64,000 nucleotides of DNA, from assembly GCA_030247855.1 (NCBI GenBank), contig JAPDRN010000038.1, positions 62,001 to 126,000 on the forward strand, given 5' to 3'. The stretch comes from Knufia peltigerae. Lineage: Eukaryota; Ascomycota; Eurotiomycetes; Chaetothyriales; Trichomeriaceae. Positions 55,001 through 64,000 of this stretch are shown here, in pieces. Every line of letters starts with the position of its first letter. Position 1 is the first letter of the stretch. Under the pieces are notes generated by a model, which saw nothing but the letters and a program-made list of their open reading frames with translations, had not been told where the DNA came from and made no database searches. The position numbers and the translations under genes are program-made.

Positions 55001-56024
55001 TGGAGCCTACACGCAGACTCAGTTCTTGATCGTGGTTTTCTCGCTCTTGGTGAGTGCCATGCTTTGGAGTCAAATGTTTGCCCTGGCTCCAGAGCTGTCC
55101 AATGCCCGCGCTGCTGTAGCCAGAATCTTGGATCTCATCGACCTAGGCTCGACAAAAGATCTCAAAGGCTCAGACATCAACAAAACTTTACCAGAACCAT
55201 CCGAGAAGGATATTGAGGCTTTCGGGGAAGGAAAGGTCTCACTGAGCTCTTCCAACGTGGGTGGCTCGAGTGTAGCTTTCCATGATGTCACGTTCTCATA
55301 CCCAGCTCGACCCGATATGAAAGTCCTACGAGGCTTGAACTTGAGCATCCAACGTGGTAAATTTTGTGCATTAGTTGGGCCAAGTGGAGCTGGCAAATCG
55401 ACAATCATTGCGCTCTTGGAGGGCATGTTCAGACCTCAATCCGGATCGATCCTGATTGACGGGAGTGATATCACAAAACACAAAGAAATCTCATTCCGAG
55501 ACGAGATATCTCTAGTTCCGCAAGACAGCGTCCTCTTCGAAGGCACGGTCGCCTTCAACGTCGGACTCGGTGCCCGGCCTCACGAAGAAGCCTCGCGAGC
55601 TGATATTGAAGAAGCATGCAGGCTCGCTAACATTCATGACACCATCATCGGCTTACCACAAGGATACGACACTCTTTGTGGGCCAAACGGAAGCCAGCTA
55701 TCCGGAGGACAGAGACAACGACTCTCGATCGCCCGTGCTTTGGTCCGCAAACCTCGACTTCTTATCCTTGACGAGTCGACCAGTGCATTGGACGCAGAGT
55801 CGGAAACTTTGCTACAGGAAGGTCTTGCCAAAGCTGCTCGAGGGATCACTGTCATTGCCATCGCTCACCGTCTGCACACGATCAAGCAAGCGGATATCAT
55901 ATTTTTGATCGAAGAAGGTAAATGCATAGACTACGGATCACATGGGGAATTATTCCAGAGGTCTGAGAGCTACAGGAGCAATGTGCTACACCAGACTCTG
56001 GGAGATGTGGAACAAGTAGCATAG
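52007..56024 (+). CDS. ABC-B full transporter, siderophore-cluster type (1322 aa)
   Basis: Two exons, 52007-52940 and 52990-56024, 1323 codons; intron GTATGC...TTAG. Architecture is TMD-NBD-TMD-NBD of the MDR/ABCB1 class. NBD1 has Walker A GMSGSGKST, signature VSGGQKQ, Walker B IIILDEATSALD and H-loop 'VTVAHRLAT'. NBD2 has GPSGAGKST, LSGGQRQ, LLILDESTSALD and 'IAIAHRLHT'. NBD1 carries an insertion of about 50 residues between 'LENIAHGL' and 'LADATNFI', relative to the usual spacing. It exports hydrophobic compounds or siderophores at the plasma membrane or vacuole. An ABC-B gene beside NPS6/SidD is a recurrent arrangement in ascomycetes. It converges with the SidH-like gene. Confidence 0.9.
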
Positions 56025-56720
56025 AAGCATGAGAGTTACGTCGAGACAATATGATGATTCAGTAGAATTTCTGGAGATTGATATTTCACAATCAGAGTCA
56101 CCGTCATGTTGTCGAGGAAACAATCGACTAAAATTCATGAGTCTTGATATCACTGCCTTGTCTTTCATCATCACTTCATGTCCATCATCTTAGCAACGAT
56201 CATAGGCTAATGACGGCAATCTTCGGGGTGGTTGCAGCATATGCCTTCCGAGTCAGGTAGAAAAATGTCAAGGTCACTTCGGTTGAGCCTCTAGTGTGCA
56301 GTGCGAGGGTCAAAAGACAGCGCCCCGTGCTGTTATACCGTATGTCAGTGTATTGTAATACACATACCGTCTGGCGCGCGTACTTACAAGCCCTTACATA
56401 CCGACGCTACGGAGAAGTTAGTCTCATGCAGTCGCAATGGGGATCACCAAAGTGGCATTCTGATAAGATGAGATATTCCACTTTTTGCTGCAACGATGAG
56501 ACGCTCTTTACCTCATCTGATAAGATAAAAATTTTCACTTTGGTGGGGAACGTGTCTAATGTAGACCTCTTTTTCTCGAACTCCCCTTTTTGTCCCGAAT
56601 GTTTCCAACAATTCCATGGTCCATACCAGACCCAAGGTGGTCGCTCCATCTGATTAGCGTAGCGAGAGACCTGTCACTCTTCTTCCTCTACTCGTGCTCC
56701 GTAAATAATGATGATCATGC
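56025..56720. other. Convergent intergenic region with GATA-type repeats
   Basis: 696 bp between the stops of the ABC transporter and the hydratase gene. It contains the repeat structure listed at 56445-56545. Short frames here are not convincing genes. Confidence 0.4.
56445..56545. repeat. 10-bp inverted repeat enclosing two TCTGATAAGAT direct repeats
   Basis: CACCAAAGTG at 56445-56454 is the exact reverse complement of CACTTTGGTG at 56536-56545. Between the arms, TCTGATAAGAT occurs at 56459-56469 and again at 56516-56526; the second is part of ATCTGATAA (56515-56523), the ATCWGATAA consensus of the iron-responsive GATA repressor SreA/SRE1. Seen directly in sequence; function not shown. Confidence 0.7.
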
Positions 56721-57695
56721 TCAAAGCTTGGAGTCCTTCCATCTCGGTGGACGTTTCTCCACAAAAGCCTGGATGCCTTCGGCAAAGTTAGGACCTTGGA
56801 TGAGTTTTGGATACCACCGATCGGCGAGCGTGGTGACCGCTCCCTCGACGCTCCTGGACTCCCAGCTCAACCGGATCCCCTGACGGCCGACGATCAGCGC
56901 GTCCGGGCTGTTGCGGCACATGTCCAGGGCGAGTTGGACCGCAACCTGGACGACATTTGCATCTGCACCAGCACCAGACTCCACAGCCACCACCCGGTTC
57001 ACCAGACCCCAATCGTGCAGCTCCCTGGCGCTCACATTCCTACCCGTCAAGACCAAATCCGTGGTGCGTTGAAGTCCGATGATGCTCGTCAGGCGAGGCA
57101 GACACCCTGCCACGGGGACTATGCCTCGCTTCGCCTCGGGCAAGCAAAAGATCGCCGTGGACGCCGCGACGACGAGGTCGCAGTTGGCCACCATCTCGAA
57201 CCCGCCGCCCATGCACATGCCGTTCACGGCCGCGATGATCGGTTTCTTGCCGCCACGGCGGGGTAGTCCAGCCAGTCCCGGTGCGTCCATGCTGTTGACC
57301 ACCCCGGCCTTGTTCATTTCGTTCCATTCTGTCATTTTGTGGATCACGGTCAGTGTTTGGCTTTTTTTCCTCCGGGCTTGACACTACCTTGAAACCTTTG
57401 AGGCTCGCAAGGGCCTGACTGCATGAGTAGTGACTGCTCGTAGAAAAGCAAAACGCCAAAACTTACCCTGTAAATCGGCGCCGGTGCAGAACGCCCTCCC
57501 TGTACCGGTGATGATGCCGACCCATAGAGTCTCGTCCTGGTCGAATAGTTCCCACACATTCTGGATCTCCTTGCTCGTCGTTTTATCGATGCAATTCAGC
57601 TTCTCGGGTCGATTCAGCGTGATCTGCAGAATTTTCCTGTCGGGAAATGAGACTTGAAAGTTCTTGAAGACCAGGGGTCTTGATCTTAGAGACAT
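56721..57695 (-). CDS. sidH: SidH-like enoyl-CoA hydratase with PTS1 (278 aa)
   Basis: Two exons on the minus strand, 57467-57695 and 56721-57328 (138-nt intron, CTGAC branch), 279 codons. Crotonase fold: 'ITLNRPEKLNCID', 'GTGRAFCTGADLQ' (oxyanion loop 1), 'VNGMCMGGGFEMVANCD' (oxyanion loop 2), 'LPEAKRGIVP'. The C-terminus is SKL, a canonical peroxisomal PTS1. In the extracellular siderophore pathway SidH dehydrates mevalonyl-CoA to anhydromevalonyl-CoA, and the Aspergillus enzyme is peroxisomal. The assignment rests on its divergent pairing with a SidF-like gene and an NPS6/SidD NRPS; by sequence alone it could be any crotonase. Confidence 0.85.
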
Positions 57696-58150
57696 TGGAA
57701 GTTACAGTGGGGTCCTGTCGGCTCTGTGACTCGGAGCTGCCACAGGATAGAAAGCAGTGCACGTACATACAGCACAAACGGTCCCGATCGGCTGGCTCGA
57801 AGGAATATTTATGTTTCCCACGACGAACATCGGCAACTTCACGTGTCTCGAGTGTTGCCGCGCCTAGGTAGCGTCTGACAGTGGTAGCTTACATCACGCC
57901 TCTCTTCCCACCAGTCTATTCGATCGTTCGTTCGATGTCGCTCTCATTTGGTGATCGACACACTCCCGCGCTCCATCCTACTCCTCCCCGTCTTGGAAAG
58001 CTTGCCCTCCAGACGTTGCTGTCCTCAACCCCTACCTACAATTGACTATACCGCCATCAAGTTCTGACCTGAGTAAGACCAACTCTCCTTACGTTGTGGT
58101 AATACAACCGTACTGTCCGTAGAGTCATATCCAATTACACTTGCACAACA
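57696..58150. promoter_or_regulatory. Divergent promoter, sidH-like / sidF-like
   Basis: 455 bp between divergent starts, suggesting coordinated control. I looked for the SreA-type ATCWGATAA and found none; only isolated GATA tetramers occur. Confidence 0.5.
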
Positions 58151-59577
58151 ATGTCTTCAACATCGAAACCGCCTTTCAATTATCCGCCTGTCAAGTTACC
58201 ACATCCATACCTCACGGCATATCGAGTTCAAGCCATTGGACAGTCGACGCCTACCAAGCTCACCCTGGTCCAGGAAGGCCAACCATCAGGAACAAAAGCT
58301 TTGCCCAAGCCGTTGCACGCCGACACACTCACATGGACTGACCTCTCCTTCAGCCCAAAGTCAGAATGGCCTCCAGTTTCCAACAACAGTGCGTGGGCAC
58401 GAGCACGTCGGAGTCCAGGGACTATCTTTGAATGGGCTGAAAGTAGTACGCCGACACTGGGACAAATCTGGAACGTGGTCCATGCAATATACCTCGCTCA
58501 CCCTGCAAACGAGTATTTCAGACTTACTCTGAACGGTTTAGGCAAGGATGTCGTACGCCAGGAACTCCTCACGACCGGACTGGCAATCGAATACCCCCAG
58601 GCATGGCGACCTGGCGACGACAAAGACTTTCGTTCCGACGAAGTCTTGGTTTTGAGAAGTTCATTCTGGCAGGGCGCCGGTTCTCCTTTGGGTCCCCGCC
58701 CAATCTGGGCAGTCGGCGACGGCACAGATGGTCCTCTGAGAGAACGTCTGGACCAGTACGCCATCATGCCCGAGAACTACCACTTCACCATGAAATTCCC
58801 CCAAGAACCAATCTACACCCGGCACCCGGTCCGTCGACCAAAGCCCCATCCAGGCTCGATTGCCTACAGCCGCTACATTCCCGAGCTCGACGAGCACTTC
58901 TCGCTCGAAGTGGTGGACTGGCAAAACGCAGAACACCTCGGGCTCTTCAACATGTGGCAGAACGACCCGCGAGTGGCCCAGGGCTGGAATGAGACCGGCA
59001 CACTGGACCAACACCGCGACTACCTCAAAAAGTTATGGTTTGATCCTCATGTTCTGTGTCTGTTTGGACGATTCGACGACCGTCGCTTTTCGTATTTTGA
59101 ACTTTACTGGGCCAAGGTAAGCTGAACCCTCCAAAACACATATCCCCTCGCTTCGTACAAGTACCATTCGTACGCTCTGGGTCGATAATTAACTTGGTCC
59201 GGTAGGAGGATCATTACGGGGCTCATTACGACGCCGGTGACTACGACCGCGGGCGACACTCTCTGGTTGGCGACGCGTCGTTTCGAGGATCCCACAGGGT
59301 GAATGCGTGGTACTCTAGCTGCATCCATTACTGTTTTCTGGACGACCCGCGGACCGCCAACGTCGTGGGAGAGCCCAAGGCCGCGGGAGCAACCATCTTG
59401 TCGTACGAACAGTCCCAGGGACTCGTCATCGGCAAGTACGTGGATCTGGGTCACAAGAGGTCGGTTCATTCAGTGTGTAGCCGGGAAAAGTGGTTTCAGT
59501 TGTGTCCTCTGTTCTGGGACGGCCGAGAGCGACCTCTAGAGTCGTCGGACCGTGCGGCGTGGAATGCAAAACTTTAG
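58151..59577 (+). CDS. sidF: SidF-like hydroxyornithine acyltransferase with PTS1 (445 aa)
   Basis: Two exons, 58151-59116 and 59206-59577 (GTAAGC...TAG), 446 codons. The C-terminal half is the siderophore GNAT-like domain (Acetyltransf_8): 'YFELYWAK' joined across the intron to 'EDHYGAHYDAGDYDRGRHSLVGD', then 'RGSHRVNAWYSSCIHYCFLDDPRT', 'VVGEPKA' and 'YVDLGHKRSVH'. The family acylates N5-hydroxyornithine (SidF with anhydromevalonyl-CoA, SidL with acetyl-CoA). Divergent linkage to a SidH-like hydratase and convergent linkage to an NPS6/SidD-type NRPS favour SidF. The last three residues are AKL, a PTS1, consistent with the peroxisomal location of this step in Aspergillus. The usual double Trp of 'AWWSS' is Trp-Tyr here. 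Confidence 0.87.
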
Positions 59578-59765
59578 GGTTTGGTCATGCTTATCTATAG
59601 GATTTGGACCATACCAAAACCAAAAAATATGATTCTTTGTCACGACGTCAATATCAAGCCCATTTTGGCAAGTAGACTTTTTTTTTCTTAATTCCCAGCA
59701 TATTCAATTATATGAAACCAATAAAATAAAGGCTCAGAAAATGCAGCAGTAATTACGCCATCTTA
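59578..59765. other. Short convergent spacer with AT-rich 3' signals
   Basis: 188 bp between stop codons. A T9-type run and AATAAA (near 59723) fit overlapping 3' ends/polyadenylation for the two converging genes. Confidence 0.5.
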
Positions 59766-62700
59766 CTATACCGACACTAAACTATTCTTCTCGCTTGGAT
59801 CTGCTAGAGTGGTCACGGCCTTGACCAGATCATCAAGCATTCCCTGCACAGCCTTGGAGTTTCTTTCGCTTCCTACAACACCGACGTGTGTCTGACCGTC
59901 GCGAAGAAGTGACACGACTTTAAAAGGATAGACCGAGTCGCCGTGCGGATTCTTGATATCCACACCGCACACACCTCCGGCGAAGGGCATGGTATCAAAG
60001 TCCTCCCAGTCTTGATGGTGCACGATGGAATCAAAGAACGCGGACGATGCTGGCCACGAGGTACAGTTCTTCGAAATTTCCTCAAAACCTAAAAACTCAT
60101 GGGCCGAAGACTTTGCCATTTGCATTTGCACGAACTGCAAAAGGTCATCAACGGCCCACGACTTCTCGAATGTGACTCGGACTGGCGTGAATTGGTAGCA
60201 CGGTCCCATGATTTGATCCGCGTTTTCAAGGTCGAGGAGACGCCCAGAGGTAACGTTGCCGAAAGTAACGTCCAAAGTCTGCAGACGACGCGCCAAGACA
60301 AGAGCCCAAGCTGCAACGAGCAAGCTTGCCACAGTCGTCTCTTCCGGTCGCTGTGATATGTCGACGGGCGAGGTCAAGAAAAATGCTTTATCGGTTGATT
60401 CGACGGGCCCATAATCCAACATGGACAATGAAGAGCCCTCTAGGAAACCACGCCAATAATCAGTGGCGGCTCGTCGAAGCGCTTCGTCGTACGTTCTTGC
60501 CACGTATGAAGTAAATGGCTTGGTGACGGGCTTCTCATTCCCAATATACAGTGTTTCCAAGTCCCGAAGCATCAATGGAAGAGACACTCCATCGAATTGG
60601 GCATGGGACAGTCGAAGAATGAAGCATGCCTTGCCCTCACTTCCTTGAACGTAGAAGGTTTTCAGAAAAGATGATCCCAGGGAGAAAGCGTCTGACTCAA
60701 TATCTTGGTTGCACAAATTGATCACACATTGCTCAAGATTCTCCGTTGTACTTTGTATGTCCCAAGGCGTCTCGAAGTCGTCCACGATGACCTGATAAAA
60801 GGATGTCTCGTGCTTGATGAATACCGTGCGTAGAATCTCATGAGACCTGATCAATTCGTCACAGGCACGCATCAGCCGTTGTTGTTCCACCCACTTGTCC
60901 AAGTACAGCATGGTATATTGGACAGATGTCCGTGGTGCTTGGATCGTTGACTTGATATCCAGAGCTTGTGAGCTTGTGGCGGGCAACACATCTCTGATAG
61001 ACCACTTAGGGTTGCTTAATCTTGGCCTGACCTCTTTTAGAAGGAAAGAACCGACGCTCAAGTTCTTTAGTGTCAAGAAAGGCTTATAGGGCTGGAGTTG
61101 GTCCTTTTGCATTTTCAGAACTTTCAAGACTTTTGCAGCATCGCGCAGACGCATGTTCTGGAAAATGTCCGCGACTGTCAAGCTGTATCCTTGTAGGCGA
61201 ACTTCGGAGACAAGTTTCATTGCAAGGACCGAGTCTCCGCCTAGACGGAAAAAATTATCGTCCAGATCAATCTTGTCTGAGTCGAGTCTTAAGATAGTCG
61301 CCCAGGATGACCGCAAGATCCTTTCGGTCTCGGTCAAGTTTCTTTGTCCCGAAATCCTTGCCCATTCGTTCTTAAGGCTTTCCTGTAAACTCGCAACAAT
61401 ATTTTGGGGTATTTTCGAGACCAGTTTGCTCAACGCAGAGCGACCTGCACTGTCAAGCTCCGAGGGGATCTTGTCGACCACAACATAGGCTGTAGGTACC
61501 ATATATGGTGGAAGGGCATCGCAGAGCGACTGTTTGAGTTCTTTCAAGATCACAGCAAGGCCTGCAGATATCTTTGCACATAGTGTCAGCTCCAGTTCTT
61601 GAGACGTAACCCTGAGATTTGCAAACATGAGCTGCACGCTGGCATCATGAGTGGGCTGCGTTGACTCTATGAGCGCAATTACTTCCTGCTCAGACGCTTT
61701 CTGAAGTAGAGCAGTTGCAGCATGATAGCCTTGCGGTAGCCGCTTGCGTAAATGAGCCTCGACTTCGGAAAGATTCACCGCGAGATTATTTGACGAGGCA
61801 ATATCTTCCTTCCGTCCAACAAACACGAGAGTGCCGTTGTCGTGTCGGACTATGTCACCTGTGGCCTGCACCTTGCCCTTTCGACCTGCATACTTGGTGC
61901 TCCCGGCGGTAAGCCAAGGTGGGGACTCGACTGTTTCACCTGGGAGAAAATTCCCTTCCAGCCAAAGCTCGCCCGCACATCCGATGGGCGATAACAAGGA
62001 AGGGTTCCAGACATTGCACACCCAGGGAACGACTGCTGGCGGGTATATTGAATCTGGCTCGATATCTGGTTTCGCTATAACCTTGTTCGAGGATTTATCC
62101 CAAAACATCGGTGCGAGACGGTTTTCGTACCAGATCTGGTCAAGTTCTGCCTCAGGAATAATGGATATCTGATCCAATCGACAAGACAGGCTCTCGGTAA
62201 GACTTTTACACGCCGTTTCCAATTGTGCAAACATCCTTTCCATCTGGGCAGCACTAATCAGGCTGCTATCGAAGCTGGCACAAATTCTGAAGCCACCTTT
62301 CTGGATGCCACAACCCAGCATGAGTGGGTATGGGTTGAAGTGAAGTGCTTCTCTGACCACATCTCCTTGTTCAAAGCCGAGAGCGGCCGTCGTGTACTCG
62401 GGTTCGGGCTGAATAACGAGACCCGTCCGCGCTTCGCAGGCATATTGAGCGTCATCGCTGACTTTCCTGATATTCTGCACTCCAAAATGCTGGAAAGGTG
62501 AACGGTTGAGCATACCCTCCTGGACTGCCTGCAGGTATGCCTCCACTGTGGCCCTTCTATCAATCCGTATACGAACAGGTATCGTGGCAATCAGAGGGCC
62601 TTCTATCTCCTCGACACCAGCCAGAGCAATGTCCCTTCCTGTCAGCGTCTCAATGAATATGACGTCGTTACTGCTCGTATACTGCGACGTAACGAGAGCC

Positions 62701-64000
62701 CATGCAGCACGAATAATCGTTGCTAATGTAAAGCATGACCCGCCACTCAGGTCGACCTGAATCCGATGTTCAAGTATTGCATCGGCTGTCGGGAGAAAAT
62801 CTCGTGAAGGCGCCCAGGGAAAATGAGGTCCGACAGCACCTTGCAATTCGCCGCGCCAGAAATTCTGAATCTCGGTGGGATTGATATCCTGAAGATGCCG
62901 GACCATGTCCCGTATCTGTGGTTGGGAATCCACAAATTGATGCTGTAAAGCTTTGCTAACCTTCTCGAGTATCAATGGTTCTGACCATCCGTCGTACACA
63001 ACGTGATGAATCGTCCAAACCATATAGTTTCTGCCTGCCTCTGCACCAGTCACGATGGCATAACGCGCCAAACTTTGCCCGAGATCCATCTTTTCTTTCT
63101 TGTCAGTATTGAGATACTGTGATAAATTATCAGATTGTCTCCAGGTAATGTTCTCTTTAAGAACTACCTGCCACAAACCAGGCTCTGTCGATTGTATTAG
63201 ACGAGTGCGTAAAATAGGGCTTCTTTGGACTACTTCATCCCAGGCTTTTTTCCATGCGTTGACATCAATTTCATCCGGTATGCAAGCAACTCTCTGAGCT
63301 ACATACGGCGTAGATGATTTCAAAGAGAATGTGAACAATCCTTCTTGAGTGGGTGTGCAAGGATAGATATCCTCAATGGCTGATGGCTCTGAATCACAAG
63401 CACACGCTGCTTCTGACCGAGCTTTTCCTACTGGCTGGGAAACCATGGAGAATGCCTGCGTGTCGTGCAATTCTTGTGACTTGCTGAGACTGGTGACTTT
63501 AGCCATTGAGGAAAGCTTCGGATGGAGGAAAACATTTGAAACGGTGAGATCAAGACCATTGACTCTGCCAACCGATACCAACTTCATCGCTGCGAGAGAG
63601 TCGCCGCCCAGCGCGAAGAAGTTGTCTTCTAGTTGTATCGATATTGCTTCGACTTTGAGAGTCTGACTCCATGCCAGACGCAAGCGTTCCTCAAGATCAT
63701 TCAGATCGCGATTGGTATCGCTCGATGACGGGTGGCATAGCTGACGTAGATCCAAAGTGGCACCAAATTGTCGAAGGTTCTTTCGATCAGTTTTTCCTGA
63801 TATCAGAACGGGAATGTGATTGACAGGGACGTATGTCGTCGGAACCATATACCGCGGCAGGACCTTCGACAATCCATCATCAGCCTTGGAGAGTGCGTTG
63901 CGGAGCTCATCGTTGGGTTGGACTAGTTTCAGGTCGACATTATTCTTACTTGGAGCATGCGGTGCAACAAAGGCAACTAATGTTGCTTGACCTTCAGACC
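59766..64000 (-). CDS. NPS6: NPS6/SidD-type siderophore NRPS, 5' end outside window (partial)
   Basis: Intron-free minus-strand frame open to the window edge, over 1,400 residues visible. Order from the edge: C-terminal part of an adenylation domain ('LVAFVAP', 'LPRYMVPTTY', 'GKTDRKNL'); T1 with FFALGGDSL (Ser near 63597); C1 with HHVVYDGWS near 63000; a remnant adenylation domain retaining only A6-A8-like pieces ('GELWLEG' near 61960, 'GDIVRHDNGTLVFVGRKEDI') and lacking the ATP-binding core; T2 with FFRLGGDSV near 61240; terminal C2 whose HHxxxDG reads SHAQFDG near 60600. A-T-C-dA-T-C is the layout of fusarinine C synthetase (SidD/NPS6), which links and cyclises three acylated hydroxyornithines. 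SidF- and SidH-like neighbours support this. Selectivity code lies outside the window. Confidence 0.9.
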   Translation of the reverse strand, partial: SEGQATLVAFVAPHAPSKNNVDLKLVQPNDELRNALSKADDGLSKVLPRYMVPTTYVPVNHIPVLISGKTDRKNLRQFGATLDLRQLCHPSSSDTNRDLNDLEERLRLAWSQTLKVEAISIQLEDNFFALGGDSLAAMKLVSVGRVNGLDLTVSNVFLHPKLSSMAKVTSLSKSQELHDTQAFSMVSQPVGKARSEAACACDSEPSAIEDIYPCTPTQEGLFTFSLKSSTPYVAQRVACIPDEIDVNAWKKAWDEVVQRSPILRTRLIQSTEPGLWQVVLKENITWRQSDNLSQYLNTDKKEKMDLGQSLARYAIVTGAEAGRNYMVWTIHHVVYDGWSEPLILEKVSKALQHQFVDSQPQIRDMVRHLQDINPTEIQNFWRGELQGAVGPHFPWAPSRDFLPTADAILEHRIQVDLSGGSCFTLATIIRAAWALVTSQYTSSNDVIFIETLTGRDIALAGVEEIEGPLIATIPVRIRIDRRATVEAYLQAVQEGMLNRSPFQHFGVQNIRKVSDDAQYACEARTGLVIQPEPEYTTAALGFEQGDVVREALHFNPYPLMLGCGIQKGGFRICASFDSSLISAAQMERMFAQLETACKSLTESLSCRLDQISIIPEAELDQIWYENRLAPMFWDKSSNKVIAKPDIEPDSIYPPAVVPWVCNVWNPSLLSPIGCAGELWLEGNFLPGETVESPPWLTAGSTKYAGRKGKVQATGDIVRHDNGTLVFVGRKEDIASSNNLAVNLSEVEAHLRKRLPQGYHAATALLQKASEQEVIALIESTQPTHDASVQLMFANLRVTSQELELTLCAKISAGLAVILKELKQSLCDALPPYMVPTAYVVVDKIPSELDSAGRSALSKLVSKIPQNIVASLQESLKNEWARISGQRNLTETERILRSSWATILRLDSDKIDLDDNFFRLGGDSVLAMKLVSEVRLQGYSLTVADIFQNMRLRDAAKVLKVLKMQKDQLQPYKPFLTLKNLSVGSFLLKEVRPRLSNPKWSIRDVLPATSSQALDIKSTIQAPRTSVQYTMLYLDKWVEQQRLMRACDELIRSHEILRTVFIKHETSFYQVIVDDFETPWDIQSTTENLEQCVINLCNQDIESDAFSLGSSFLKTFYVQGSEGKACFILRLSHAQFDGVSLPLMLRDLETLYIGNEKPVTKPFTSYVARTYDEALRRAATDYWRGFLEGSSLSMLDYGPVESTDKAFFLTSPVDISQRPEETTVASLLVAAWALVLARRLQTLDVTFGNVTSGRLLDLENADQIMGPCYQFTPVRVTFEKSWAVDDLLQFVQMQMAKSSAHEFLGFEEISKNCTSWPASSAFFDSIVHHQDWEDFDTMPFAGGVCGVDIKNPHGDSVYPFKVVSLLRDGQTHVGVVGSERNSKAVQGMLDDLVKAVTTLADPSEKNSLVSV

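Noticed and set aside
56407..56653. Overlapping 80- and 119-codon frames in the convergent gap of the siderophore locus
   Set aside because: Cover the inverted/direct repeat element; no protein-family character. Described as a repeat instead.

Overview
The window comes from the nuclear genome of a filamentous ascomycete (Pezizomycotina). Genes are interrupted by short spliceosomal introns (about 46-140 nt, mostly GTAAGT-like donors, CTAAC/CTGAC branch sites and CAG/TAG acceptors). It carries four Zn2Cys6 regulators, fungal CBM1 modules, MFS and ABC transporters, and part of a fungal siderophore NRPS. The species cannot be named from sequence alone. I rebuilt exon structures by eye from splice signals and frame continuity. 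In nearly every multi-exon model the exon lengths sum to a whole number of codons; the two doubtful ones are the regulators at 30.3 kb and 38.4 kb.

Layout. 0-5 kb: a small secreted cysteine-rich protein, a gene-poor stretch, then Zn2Cys6 regulator 1. 5-17 kb: a nitrogen/carbon catabolism-flavoured group: amino acid permease, haloacid-dehalogenase-like HAD enzyme, FAD-dependent amine/amino acid oxidase, secreted S33 (TAP-like) peptidase, SDR, and regulator 2. 17-30 kb: a class A flavin monooxygenase convergent with a 14-TM drug/H+ antiporter; a secreted protein with three Apple/PAN-like modules, a 9-bp-minisatellite-encoded Ser/Thr linker and two CBM1 modules; a sugar-type MFS transporter; a type-B carboxylesterase. 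30-36 kb: regulator 3, a GH32 fructosidase without a signal peptide, and a GNAT acetyltransferase.

36-48.6 kb: a compact tailoring group made of two O-methyltransferases flanking regulator 4, a membrane-anchored FMO, a wax-synthase-type membrane acyltransferase and a polytopic membrane protein. No polyketide, peptide or terpene synthase lies beside them in the window, so the product cannot be inferred.

50-64 kb: a secreted propeller-like protein, then a locus that reads as the conserved extracellular siderophore pathway: ABC-B exporter, SidH-like enoyl-CoA hydratase ending in SKL, SidF-like acyltransferase ending in AKL (both PTS1-type peroxisomal signals), and the C-terminal part (A-T-C-degenerate A-T-C) of an NPS6/SidD-type fusarinine synthetase whose 5' end lies beyond the window. 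SidH and SidF share a 455-bp divergent promoter. The inferred logic is that peroxisomal hydratase and transacylase make the anhydromevalonyl-hydroxyornithine unit, the NRPS assembles it, and the ABC protein may export it.
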